DNA of 64,000 nt, taken from Parabacteroides sp. PM6-13. GTDB taxonomy: Bacteria > Bacteroidota > Bacteroidia > Bacteroidales > Tannerellaceae. Location of the stretch: positions 1 to 64,000 of the forward strand of contig NZ_JARXWF010000015.1 in assembly GCF_029892605.1 (NCBI RefSeq), given 5' to 3'. Position numbers and translations under genes: made by a program. Below, piece after piece: positions 18,750 to 27,350 of this stretch (the first letter of the stretch is position 1; the number at the start of each line of letters is the position of its first letter). Under the pieces are notes generated by a model. It ran no database searches. It had not been told where the DNA came from and saw only the letters and a program-made list of their open reading frames with translations.

Positions 18750-19322
18750 TTATTCCTCCGGTTTTCTAAACCCGATCGGATTGCGGGGTTTATTCTCCTG
18801 CTTGTGTTTTGCCGCCAATTCAGCCAATGCGATATAGATATCGTCAAACTCTTTCTGCGTATCTTCCGACAAGTCGTTTATGGCCGTAAATGTCTCTTCG
18901 CTGACTTCTTCCAATGCTTTGATGCGATTGATTAAGGCCGGTAGCATGTTTTCTTCTTTGGTCGTGGTCAATACATTACGCACGGCGACAAATGCACGCA
19001 TGATGCTTATATTTACCTGAACAGCAACGGGAGAGCGCAATACTCCAGATAGCATAGCCACCCCTTCCTGTGTAAATGCAAATGGTTGACTTGGACTAAA
19101 CTTAACACCTTCCGGGAGGTTGTCGCAATTTGCGATAACCTCTTGCCACTCCTCTTTAGTCAGTTGAAACATAAAGTCTGAAGGAAACCTCTCGAGATTA
19201 CGCTTTACCTGCTCCTTTAGTCGCCTTGTCTCCACTCTATACATATCTGCCAGATCAAAATCAAACATTACTTTAGAGCCTCGTATTTCATATATATTAT
19301 TTTGTGTTGAGATAAGTTTCAT
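18750..19322 (-). CDS. ORF6N-domain protein, copy 2
   Basis: 190 residues from the ATG of MKLISTQNNIYEIRGSK; the frame is open 24 codons further but the paralogue fixes this start. It has the same ORF6N features (VMFDFDLADMY, LERFPSDFMFQL, PFAFTQEGVAML) and the same helical tail (NPIGFRKPEE). The gap to copy 1 is 24 bases, so the pair is probably one transcript. Strong DNA identity in the 3' half with divergence in the 5' half points to tandem duplication followed by gene conversion. Confidence 0.85.
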   Translation of the reverse strand: MKLISTQNNIYEIRGSKVMFDFDLADMYRVETRRLKEQVKRNLERFPSDFMFQLTKEEWQEVIANCDNLPEGVKFSPSQPFAFTQEGVAMLSGVLRSPVAVQVNISIMRAFVAVRNVLTTTKEENMLPALINRIKALEEVSEETFTAINDLSEDTQKEFDDIYIALAELAAKHKQENKPRNPIGFRKPEE

Positions 19323-19400
19323 AAGGTTATGATTATAACGGTTCTTTCTTTTATTCCTTCCTTCCCTTACCGTATTGGAATAGATAGGGTGCAAAATACA

Positions 19401-19440
19401 AAAAAAACGATAACCGACCGTCGTCAGTTATCGTTTTTTT
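19401..19440 (-). terminator. Terminator downstream of tRNA-Arg
   Basis: AACGATAAC pairs with GTTATCGTT, extended by GAC/GTC, and is bordered by T runs on both strands. On the minus strand it follows the tRNA-Arg gene and would stop transcription before the ORF6N genes. Confidence 0.8.
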
Positions 19441-19448
19441 GTTGCTTG

Positions 19449-19520
19449 TACACCCATGGGGAGTCGAACCCCAATCGCTGGAACCGGAATCCAGTATTCT
19501 ATCCATTGAACTATGGGTGC
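19449..19520 (-). tRNA. tRNA-Arg (anticodon CCG)
   Basis: The minus strand folds as a 72-base cloverleaf. The acceptor stem is GCACCCA/TGGGTGT, the anticodon stem CTGGA/TCCAG with loop TTCCGGT giving anticodon CCG, and the T arm contains GGTTCGACTCC. CCA is not encoded, as is common in this phylum. Confidence 0.93.
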
Positions 19521-19651
19521 GGATAAATGATGGGCAAAAGTACATATATTCTCTTAGTTTCGCAAATGAAGAACTGAAATAATCGATTTTGATAAAATGT
19601 ACATTGCACGCCTATGATTGCTTTCTTTTTGCGTTAAATACGGTGTTTTAG

Positions 19652-19682
19652 ATTGCAAATTTGATATATATCGCTATCTTTG
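19652..19682 (+). promoter_or_regulatory. asnA promoter
   Basis: ATTG (19652-19655) and TATCTTTG (19675-19682) are 19 bases apart, matching the Bacteroidetes -33/-7 layout. The asnA start lies 34 bases further on. Confidence 0.65.
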
Positions 19683-19716
19683 CCAGCCATAAGCACATAG
19701 ACAAAGCACAATAGAA

Positions 19717-20754
19717 ATGAGCTATTTAATAAAACCTGCCGGATACAAAGCACTGCTTAATCTGTGTCAGACCGAATTGGGGATTAAAAAGATCAAGGAT
19801 ATCTTTCAGCAAAATCTCTCTTCCGAGTTGCGGTTGCGTCGTGTAACTGCGCCTCTTTTTGTTTTAAAAGGATTAGGGATTAACGACGACTTAAACGGTG
19901 TCGAACGTGCTGTGAGCTTTCCCATCAAAGACTTAGAAGATGCCCGAGCAGAGATTGTTCACTCATTGGCCAAATGGAAGCGACTGACGCTGGCTGACTA
20001 TGAGGTGGAGAAAGGGTATGGCATTTATACCGATATGAACGCGATCCGCTCTGACGAAGAATTGGGTAACTTACACTCCTTGTATGTCGATCAATGGGAC
20101 TGGGAGCGTGTGATGAGCCGGGAAGAACGGACGGTGGACTTTCTGAAAGAAATCGTGCGGCGCATTTATGCGGCGATGGTACGCACCGAATATCTTGTGT
20201 ATGAGATGTTTCCCCGCATCAAGCCGATCCTTCCGCAGGAGATCTTTTTCATTCATTCCGAAGAATTATATCAAAGATATCCGAACTTCACCCCGAAAGA
20301 GCGTGAAGACGCGATCGCGAAAGAGTATGGTGCGGTCTTTATTATCGGGATCGGTTGTCTGTTGAGCAACGGAGAAAAGCATGACGGACGCGCACCTGAC
20401 TACGACGACTGGTCGACCATCGGTGAGAACGGATTGCCGGGATTAAACGGCGACCTATTGGTCTGGGACGATATCCTGGGACGCTCTATGGAACTCTCTT
20501 CGATGGGTATTCGTGTTGACAAAGAGGCATTGCTCCACCAGTTGAAGATCTGTGGAGCAGAAGATCGCAAAGAGCTCTATTTCCATCAACGCCTGTTGAA
20601 CGATGAACTACCCCTCAGCATCGGTGGTGGTATCGGGCAAAGCCGTTTGTGTATGTTCTATTTGCGCAAGGCGCATGTGGGTGAGATCCAGGCTAGTATC
20701 TGGCCGGACGATATGCGAAAGGAGGCCGCTGAGGCAGGAATGCCGTTAATTTAA
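19717..20754 (+). CDS. asnA: Aspartate--ammonia ligase
   Basis: 345 residues, full length. It makes asparagine from aspartate, ammonia and ATP in the cytoplasm and is related to class II aminoacyl-tRNA synthetases. Recognised by LRLRRVTAPLFV, the AVSFPIKDL stretch, RSDEELGNLHSLYVDQWDWE and the C-terminal LPLSIGGGIGQSRLCMF. It has its own promoter; an inverted repeat separates it from ung. Confidence 0.95.
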   Translation: MSYLIKPAGYKALLNLCQTELGIKKIKDIFQQNLSSELRLRRVTAPLFVLKGLGINDDLNGVERAVSFPIKDLEDARAEIVHSLAKWKRLTLADYEVEKGYGIYTDMNAIRSDEELGNLHSLYVDQWDWERVMSREERTVDFLKEIVRRIYAAMVRTEYLVYEMFPRIKPILPQEIFFIHSEELYQRYPNFTPKEREDAIAKEYGAVFIIGIGCLLSNGEKHDGRAPDYDDWSTIGENGLPGLNGDLLVWDDILGRSMELSSMGIRVDKEALLHQLKICGAEDRKELYFHQRLLNDELPLSIGGGIGQSRLCMFYLRKAHVGEIQASIWPDDMRKEAAEAGMPLI

Positions 20755-20880
20755 TTGAAAATTGAAAGTTGAAAATTGAAAATGGGAATACGTAGCAACT
20801 TTCCATTTTTAACTTTGCTTTACGCTGCGCTAAGCGATTTACAATTCAATTTTCAATTTTCAATTTTCAACTTTCAATTT
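20752..20880. repeat. Inverted AATTGAAAATTG repeat enclosing a TACGCTGCGCTAAGCG hairpin
   Basis: An AATTGAAAATTGAAAG-type arm (20752-20785) and its complement (20841-20880) enclose a short unit at 20815-20844. That unit recurs with one mismatch at 53129-53158 and can form a hairpin (CGCT...AGCG). The whole block fills the asnA-ung gap and could also stop transcription. Confidence 0.6.
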
Positions 20881-20888
20881 ATATAACT

Positions 20889-21551
20889 GTGGACGTAAAG
20901 ATCGAACAGAGCTGGAAAGAACGTTTGGTGCCGGAATTTGAAAAAGATTATTTCCGGCAGCTGACTGCTTTTGTGCGCGAAGAATATCGGCAAACGACGG
21001 TATATCCTCCCGGCTCCGCTATCTTCAATGCGTTTGCCCATTGCCCATTCGAGAAGGTAAAGGTGGTCATCCTGGGACAGGATCCCTATCATGAGCCCCG
21101 GCAGGCACATGGTCTCTGCTTCTCTGTGCAGGAAGGCGTGAATCCGCCCCCCTCATTAGTAAATATATTTAAGGAACTGCAGGATGATCTCGGCATTGCG
21201 CCGCCACCCACCGGAAATCTCATGCGTTGGGCCGATCAAGGTGTGCTTCTGTTGAACGCCACCTTAACCGTACGTGCCCACCAGGCAGGGTCGCACCAGA
21301 ACAAAGGATGGGAAACCTTTACAGATGCCGTGATTCATCGCCTCACAGAAGAGCGTGAACAGATCGTGTACATTCTTTGGGGCTCTTATGCACAGCGTAA
21401 AGGGGCGTTTATCAATACCTCCCGTAACCTGGTACTCAAATCGCCGCACCCATCCCCTCTCTCTTCTTACCGAGGCTTTTTCGGTAGCAAGCCCTTCTCC
21501 CGCACCAACGACTACCTGATCGCTACCGGCCAGGAACCTATTCGTTGGTAA
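20889..21551 (+). CDS. ung: Uracil-DNA glycosylase
   Basis: 220 residues with a GTG start; no suitable ATG is available upstream. It removes uracil from DNA. Catalytic Asp65 lies in GQDPYHEP, and the minor-groove loop HPSPLSSYRGFFG begins at His187. Full length for family 1. Confidence 0.95.
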   Translation: MDVKIEQSWKERLVPEFEKDYFRQLTAFVREEYRQTTVYPPGSAIFNAFAHCPFEKVKVVILGQDPYHEPRQAHGLCFSVQEGVNPPPSLVNIFKELQDDLGIAPPPTGNLMRWADQGVLLLNATLTVRAHQAGSHQNKGWETFTDAVIHRLTEEREQIVYILWGSYAQRKGAFINTSRNLVLKSPHPSPLSSYRGFFGSKPFSRTNDYLIATGQEPIRW

Positions 21552-21574
21552 ACTTCAATCTGTTTGATGGGATC

Positions 21575-22483
21575 ATGGAAAACAGGCTTGCGGATGGTTT
21601 TAAGGGGGAGAAGGCGATTGTGACGCCCTACAATGTCAGGGCTTTCCAGGCAGCGAATGAGATCACAAAACAATTGTATGTGACGCATATCGGCTATTAC
21701 CCGAATGCCCGCTCTCACTATCGCGTGCGGGAAGAGGGTGCCAAGGAGAACCTCTTTATCTATTGTGAGAAAGGGGAGGGTTGGGTCGAATGTGAGGGCG
21801 AGCGTTACCGGCTGAAAGAGAACTGTTACTTTATTATCCCCGCCGGTGCGAAGCATGCCTACGGAGCGGATGCCCGGAACCCCTGGAGCATTTATTGGCT
21901 ACACTTCCTGGGGGAAAACAGCGTGATGTTTTCGTCTATCATGGGCAAACTCATCCATATCGAACAGGCGGAGCGAAGCCGGCAGCAAGACCGCATGGCG
22001 CTGTTCAATGAGATGTATCAAAACCTCGACATGGGCTATAATCCGGAGAACCTGGAGTATATCAGTTTTTGCCTGATGCACTTTTTGGCTTCGCTCAAAT
22101 ATGTGTCGCAATACCGGGAGATCAAAAAACCGCAAGAGAGCGATATCATTCAAAAATCCATTCTTTACATGAAAGACCACCTCGAAGAGAAGGTCTCATT
22201 GGAAGATATCGCCGAAGCGGTCGGTTACTCCAGTTCGCATCTCAACGCGCTGTTTACGCAGCGCACCTCCTATTCCCCCGTTGAGTATTATAACCAGTTG
22301 AGGATTCAGCGCGCCTGTAGCTATTTGCAATTCTCTACCTTAAAAATCAAAGAGATTGCTTTCCGACTAAACTACTATGATCCGTTCCATTTCTCCAACG
22401 CGTTTCATAAGGAGATGGGAATCACCCCCAAAGAGTACCGAAAGCGCTATCAGGACACCAATATGCCTAAGATTGGCGAGTAA
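21575..22483 (+). CDS. AraC-family regulator of the adjacent sugar cluster
   Basis: 302 residues from the ATG at 21575; a TTG at 21545 that overlaps ung is less likely. The N-terminal half is a cupin-like sensor (CEKGEGWVECEGERY, IIPAGAKHAYGAD). The C-terminal half has two helix-turn-helix motifs (SLEDIAEAVGYSSSHLNALF and IKEIAFRLNYYDPFHFSNAF) ending PKEYRKRY, as in AraC/XylS activators. It lies just upstream of the MFS, DUF5107 and GH35 genes and probably activates them in response to a sugar. Confidence 0.88.
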   Translation: MENRLADGFKGEKAIVTPYNVRAFQAANEITKQLYVTHIGYYPNARSHYRVREEGAKENLFIYCEKGEGWVECEGERYRLKENCYFIIPAGAKHAYGADARNPWSIYWLHFLGENSVMFSSIMGKLIHIEQAERSRQQDRMALFNEMYQNLDMGYNPENLEYISFCLMHFLASLKYVSQYREIKKPQESDIIQKSILYMKDHLEEKVSLEDIAEAVGYSSSHLNALFTQRTSYSPVEYYNQLRIQRACSYLQFSTLKIKEIAFRLNYYDPFHFSNAFHKEMGITPKEYRKRYQDTNMPKIGE

Positions 22484-22544
22484 CCCGCGACCGGCTTTCT
22501 TTCGAATCGTTATTATTTCCATGTTTTACGGGACAATTTCCATT

Positions 22545-22572
22545 TTTGTTGTTTCCCGAAGCCCTACTTTTG
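22545..22572 (+). promoter_or_regulatory. Possible promoter of the MFS-DUF5107-GH35 operon
   Basis: TTTG (22545-22548) and TACTTTTG (22565-22572), with a 16-base gap that is shorter than the usual 19-21. A short -33 spacing would fit an activator-dependent promoter. Confidence 0.4.
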
Positions 22573-22603
22573 CCCTGTATAGTTTTACTTAAATCGATCA
22601 ATC

Positions 22604-23977
22604 ATGTATAAACACAAGAAATCTTATCTCTTATTGATCACTTTTGTCTCCGCTATGGGTGGCTTGCTTTTTGGTTACGACTGGGTGGTTATCGGTGGCG
22701 CAAAGATATTTTATGAGCCTTTTTTCAGTCTGGAGGGTTCGGCTGCCCTGCGTGGATGGGCGATGAGCAGTGCGCTGCTCGGCTGCCTGGTGGGCGCTTT
22801 ATTAGCCGGTCTTTGGAGCGACCGCTACGGACGGAAGAAGATGTTGATCATAGCCGCGGTATTGTTTTCTGTCTCCGCCTACGGTACCGGGGCGGTCGAT
22901 CAGTTTGTTTGGTTCATCCTTTATCGCATCCTTGGCGGGTTTGGCATCGGCATCGCTTCCAATATATCGCCTATCTATATCGCGGAGGTGTCGCCCGCTT
23001 CGGTGCGCGGACGGTTTGTGTCGTTGAATCAGTTGACCATTGTACTGGGCATATTAGCGGCTCAGATTGTCAATTGGCAGATCGGCGACTATTATATGCC
23101 GGACAAAACGGCACTCTCGGCAGCGGGCATCGAATGGGCGTGGCGCTGGATGTTCTGGGCGGAATTGGTTCCGGCTCTCCTGTTCTTTCTATTGGCTTTT
23201 ATCATTCCCGAAAGCCCGCGCTGGCTGGCACTCAACGAAAAGAGGGAGGCTGCCCGAAAGGTATTTGCCCGGATCGGTGGCGAGGCGTATGCGGATAATG
23301 AGTTGCAGGAGATAAGTAGATCAACTGATAATCAGGAGAAGACAAATTGGAAAGCCTTGTTTCAACCCAATGTACGCAGGGTATTGGTGATAGGCATAGT
23401 CTTGGCTGTCTTCCAGCAGTGGTGCGGTATTAATGTGATCTTCAATTACGCGCATGAGATATTTTCGGCGGCGGGATATGCCGTGTCCGATGTGTTGATG
23501 AATATTGTGGTGACCGGTGTGACCAATGTGATATTCACCTTTGTGGCGATCTATACCGTCGACCGTTGGGGGCGTCGCGCATTGATGTTTGTCGGATCGG
23601 CCGGATTGGCTATTCTATACCTGGTGTTAGGCGCCGGCTATTACTTCGGCATGACCGGATGGCCTATGCTTTTATTGGTGGTCCTGGCGATTGCCTGTTA
23701 TGCTATGTCGTTGGCACCGATCGTCTGGGTGGTGTTGTCCGAGATATTCCCCAACCGGATACGGGGTGCCGCAATGGCGGTATCGACCTTCTTTTTGTGG
23801 GTTGCCAGTTTTCTGCTTACCTATACCTTCCCGCTGTTGAACGAATGGTTAGGGGCTTCGGGCACATTCTGGATCTATGGCGGTATTTGCCTGGCCGGAT
23901 TCCTGTTTATCCGCGCGCAGTTGCCGGAGACAAAGGGTAAGTCGTTGGAAGAAATCGAAAAAGAATTAATCAACTAA
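22604..23977 (+). CDS. Sugar-porter family MFS transporter
   Basis: 457 residues with about twelve transmembrane helices. Family signatures are GGLLFGYDWVVIGG at the first helix, DRYGRKK after helix 2, PESPRWL at the end of helix 6, DRWGRRAL in the second half, and the C-terminal PETKGKSLEEIE. These define XylE/GalP-like sugar/proton symporters of the inner membrane. The DUF5107 gene follows after two bases and GH35 after that, so the likely cargo is galactose or a galactoside product. Confidence 0.9.
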   Translation: MYKHKKSYLLLITFVSAMGGLLFGYDWVVIGGAKIFYEPFFSLEGSAALRGWAMSSALLGCLVGALLAGLWSDRYGRKKMLIIAAVLFSVSAYGTGAVDQFVWFILYRILGGFGIGIASNISPIYIAEVSPASVRGRFVSLNQLTIVLGILAAQIVNWQIGDYYMPDKTALSAAGIEWAWRWMFWAELVPALLFFLLAFIIPESPRWLALNEKREAARKVFARIGGEAYADNELQEISRSTDNQEKTNWKALFQPNVRRVLVIGIVLAVFQQWCGINVIFNYAHEIFSAAGYAVSDVLMNIVVTGVTNVIFTFVAIYTVDRWGRRALMFVGSAGLAILYLVLGAGYYFGMTGWPMLLLVVLAIACYAMSLAPIVWVVLSEIFPNRIRGAAMAVSTFFLWVASFLLTYTFPLLNEWLGASGTFWIYGGICLAGFLFIRAQLPETKGKSLEEIEKELIN

Positions 23978-23979
23978 TA

Positions 23980-26900
23980 ATGGAAAAGAGAGTAGATGAC
24001 CTGACCAGGCCGACCGTAACGGAAAAGGGCCTGGTGCGGGCGTGGCATGAAGAGGTGGTAATCCCTACCTATGAGGTGGGCGAAGCAGAGAAGAATCCCA
24101 TTTTTCTGGAAAAGCGTGTGTATCAGGGGAGCAGTGGGGTGGTCTATCCCTATCCTGTGATCGAAAGCATTGCCGATGAGAAGTGTGACAAAACATACCA
24201 GGCAGTGTTTCTGGAGAATGAATATATCAAGGTGATGATTTTGCCGGAATTGGGCGGGCGCGTGCAGATGGCGTATGACAAACTGAAAGAGCGTCATTTC
24301 ATCTATTACAATCAGGTGGTGAAGCCTGCCTTGGTAGGGCTTACGGGGCCATGGATTTCAGGCGGTATTGAATTTAACTGGCCGCAACATCACCGCCCGA
24401 GTACCTTTATGCCGGTGGATTACTCGATCGAAACGTTCGAAGACGGTAGCGTGACGGTGTGGGTGAGCGAAATGGAACGTATGTTCCACCAAAAGGGAAT
24501 GGCCGGCTTTACGTTGCGTCCCGGCAAGGCTTACCTGGAGGTGAAAGGGCGATTGTATAACCGTACGGAGGTACCGCAAACCTTTCTGTGGTGGGCTAAT
24601 CCGGCGGTGGCGGTGAATGATTACTACCAAAGCGTGTTTCCACCGGATGTAAATGCCGTTTTCGATCATGGCAAACGGGCGGTGTCCGACTTCCCTATAG
24701 CTACCGGCACCTATTATAAGGTCGATTATTCGGCAGGAGTTGATATCTCTAATTATAAAAATATACCGGTGCCCACCTCCTATATGGCGATCAATTCGCG
24801 TTTCAACTTTGTCGGAGGCTATGAGAATGATACGCAGGCAGGTGTGTTGCATGTGGCCAATCATCATATCTCACCGGGCAAGAAACAATGGACCTGGGGT
24901 AATGGTGATTTTGGGCGGGCGTGGGACCGCAACCTAACCGACGAGGATGGTCCTTATATTGAATTGATGACCGGGGTGTATACGGATAATCAACCCGATT
25001 TCACCTGGTTGCAACCCTACGAAGAAAAGAGTTTTGTGCAATATTTCCTGCCTTACCGGGAACTGGGCGTGGTGAAAAACGCCAGCCGTGATCTGTTGAT
25101 GAACATAGATCCGACAGCGGATGGCCGCGTTTGTGTGAAGCTGTTTGCCACCTCCCGGCAAAAAGTAACTATTTGCCTGAAGGGCGAAAGCCGGATCTAT
25201 TTCGATCAATCGGCCACACTCTCTCCGGAGGAGGTGTTTGAGCAGGTGATCGATTGCGCCGGAGAGCCGTTCAACCAACTGCATCTGTCGATATCGGCCG
25301 GTGGCAGGGAATTGCTTTCCTGGCATGCCGAGCCGGAGGAGGCGAGACCCATACCGGATGCGGCTGAGGCGGCGCTTCTGCCTCACGAGATCGCTTCGAC
25401 CGAACAACTCTATCTGACCGGACTGCACCTGGAGCAATATCGCCACGCGACCTATAACCCGGTTGATTATTATGAAGAAGCATTGCGGCGAGAACCTTCT
25501 GATGTGCGCAATAATAACGCGCTTGGATTATGGTATTTGCGCAAAGGGCGTTTCGCAAAGGCAGAGCCCTATTTCCGCGCGGCTGTCAAGACCTTGTTGC
25601 AACGCAATCCGAATCCCTATGATGGTGAGCCGTTCTATAACCTGGGCTTGGCCTTGAAATACCAGGGGCATTATGACGAAGCATACGAAAAATTCTATAA
25701 ATCCTGTTGGAACGGAGCCTGGCAGGACGCGGGTTACTTTGCCTGCGCACAGATCTCTACCCGGCAGGGACGCCTCGATGACGCGTTGGAAGAGGTAGAT
25801 CGCTCGTTGATCCGCAACTGGCATAACCATCAGGCACGCCATCTGAAAACCACCCTGCTGCGGCGAATGGGCAGAACAGAGGAGGCGCTGCAACTGATTG
25901 AAGACTCTTTGCGGATCGATCGTTTCAATTTTGGTTGTATCTATGAAAGATATATTATTACTCAGTCTGTCGATGAGCTGTCGGCATTTCATCAGCTGAT
26001 GCGCAAGGAGGCGCATAATTACCAGGAGATAGCCCTCGATTATGTGGCGGCCGGATGCTGGGAGGAGGCGGTCTCCATCCTGGAAGCAGCCATAGAGGTG
26101 GAAGCAGCCGATCCGATGACCTATTATTATATGGGCTATAGCCGGAAACAGGGCGGACTCAAAGGGATGGAAGAGGCCTTTGAACAGGCGTCAAAAGCTG
26201 TGCCTGACTATTGTTTCCCAAACCGCCTGGAGGCTATCCTGGCCTTGCAATGCGCGGTAGAGGTGAACCCGGCCGATGCGAAAGCCTATTACTATATCGG
26301 GAATCTGTGGTATGACAAGCGTCAATACGATCTGGCGATAGAGGCTTGGGAGGCCTCCCGCCAAGCGGACGACAGCTTCCCCACAGTGTGGCGTAATCTG
26401 GCACTGGCCTGTTTTAATAAAAAGCAGGATGCCAAGCGAGCCATCGAGTATATGGAACGTGCCTTCCAACTCAACCCTTCGGACGGACGCCTGTTGATGG
26501 AGCTCGATCAGCTCTATAAACGCGTGGGACGTCCGCATACAGAACGGCTGGCTCTCCTGCAACAACACGAAATGCTTCTTATGCAACGTGATGACCTCTA
26601 CCTGGAACGAATCACCCTATTGAATCAGACCGGCGAATATGCGAAGGCGAAATCCCTCTTGGATGCCCGGATGTTTCACCCATGGGAAGGCGGCGAAGGC
26701 AAGGTGCCGGCACAGTATCAGATAGCCCGTGTTGAAATGGCGAAGCAGCAGCTTCAGGCAGCTCGTTATGAAGAGGCCTTGTCGCTGCTCGAGGAGTGCC
26801 TGGTTTATCCGCCTCATCTGGGCGAAGGCAAGCTGTTTGGCGCGCAGGAGAATGATTTTTATTACCTGATGGGATGCGCTTATGAAGGAGTAGGCGAGGC

Positions 26901-27345
26901 GGAAAAGGCGACCCGCTGTTGGGAAAAGGCGGTGGTCGGCTCAACGGAACCGGCGGCAGCTATCTATTATAATGACCAGAAACCCGATAAGATCTTCTAC
27001 CAGGGTCTTGCCTTGCTGAAATTGCACCGTCCGGAAGAGGCCGAAACGCGCTTCCGGAAACTGATTGCCTATGGCGAGAAGCACCTGGCTGACCAGATCC
27101 GGATCGATTATTTTGCCGTGTCGCTGCCGGATTTGCTTATCTGGGAAGACGATCTTAACCTACGCAATGTGATTCATTGCCGGTATATGATGTCGTTGGG
27201 TTATGGGGGCTTGGGCGAAATGGATAAGGCACTACCTCTCTTGGAAGAGGTCGAGAAGCTGGATATCAATCACCAGGGTATTCAGGCATTCAGGAGCCTG
27301 ATCCCTTTACTTATTACCCATTCATTCACGAATAAACAATTGTAA
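23980..27345 (+). CDS. DUF5107 and TPR-repeat protein
   Basis: 1121 residues. The first 400 or so form the DUF5107 domain (ILPELGGRVQMAYDKL, ISGGIEFNWPQHH, WTWGNGDFGRAWDRNL), which looks like a galactose-mutarotase/beta-sandwich sugar-binding fold. From about residue 480 to the end are tetratricopeptide repeats (NNALGLWYLRKGRFAKAEPY, YNLGLALKYQGHYDEAYEKF, YYYIGNLWYDKRQYDLAIEAW). No signal peptide is visible, so it should be cytoplasmic. It is translationally close to both the transporter and GH35. A role in handling an imported sugar or in sensing is plausible; no activity is established that I know of. Confidence 0.8.
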   Translation: MEKRVDDLTRPTVTEKGLVRAWHEEVVIPTYEVGEAEKNPIFLEKRVYQGSSGVVYPYPVIESIADEKCDKTYQAVFLENEYIKVMILPELGGRVQMAYDKLKERHFIYYNQVVKPALVGLTGPWISGGIEFNWPQHHRPSTFMPVDYSIETFEDGSVTVWVSEMERMFHQKGMAGFTLRPGKAYLEVKGRLYNRTEVPQTFLWWANPAVAVNDYYQSVFPPDVNAVFDHGKRAVSDFPIATGTYYKVDYSAGVDISNYKNIPVPTSYMAINSRFNFVGGYENDTQAGVLHVANHHISPGKKQWTWGNGDFGRAWDRNLTDEDGPYIELMTGVYTDNQPDFTWLQPYEEKSFVQYFLPYRELGVVKNASRDLLMNIDPTADGRVCVKLFATSRQKVTICLKGESRIYFDQSATLSPEEVFEQVIDCAGEPFNQLHLSISAGGRELLSWHAEPEEARPIPDAAEAALLPHEIASTEQLYLTGLHLEQYRHATYNPVDYYEEALRREPSDVRNNNALGLWYLRKGRFAKAEPYFRAAVKTLLQRNPNPYDGEPFYNLGLALKYQGHYDEAYEKFYKSCWNGAWQDAGYFACAQISTRQGRLDDALEEVDRSLIRNWHNHQARHLKTTLLRRMGRTEEALQLIEDSLRIDRFNFGCIYERYIITQSVDELSAFHQLMRKEAHNYQEIALDYVAAGCWEEAVSILEAAIEVEAADPMTYYYMGYSRKQGGLKGMEEAFEQASKAVPDYCFPNRLEAILALQCAVEVNPADAKAYYYIGNLWYDKRQYDLAIEAWEASRQADDSFPTVWRNLALACFNKKQDAKRAIEYMERAFQLNPSDGRLLMELDQLYKRVGRPHTERLALLQQHEMLLMQRDDLYLERITLLNQTGEYAKAKSLLDARMFHPWEGGEGKVPAQYQIARVEMAKQQLQAARYEEALSLLEECLVYPPHLGEGKLFGAQENDFYYLMGCAYEGVGEAEKATRCWEKAVVGSTEPAAAIYYNDQKPDKIFYQGLALLKLHRPEEAETRFRKLIAYGEKHLADQIRIDYFAVSLPDLLIWEDDLNLRNVIHCRYMMSLGYGGLGEMDKALPLLEEVEKLDINHQGIQAFRSLIPLLITHSFTNKQL

Positions 27346-27350
27346 TCCGT

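Noticed and set aside
24358-24867. 169-codon minus-strand frame in the DUF5107 gene
   Set aside because: Shadow; His/Arg-rich composition is that of reverse-read coding DNA.
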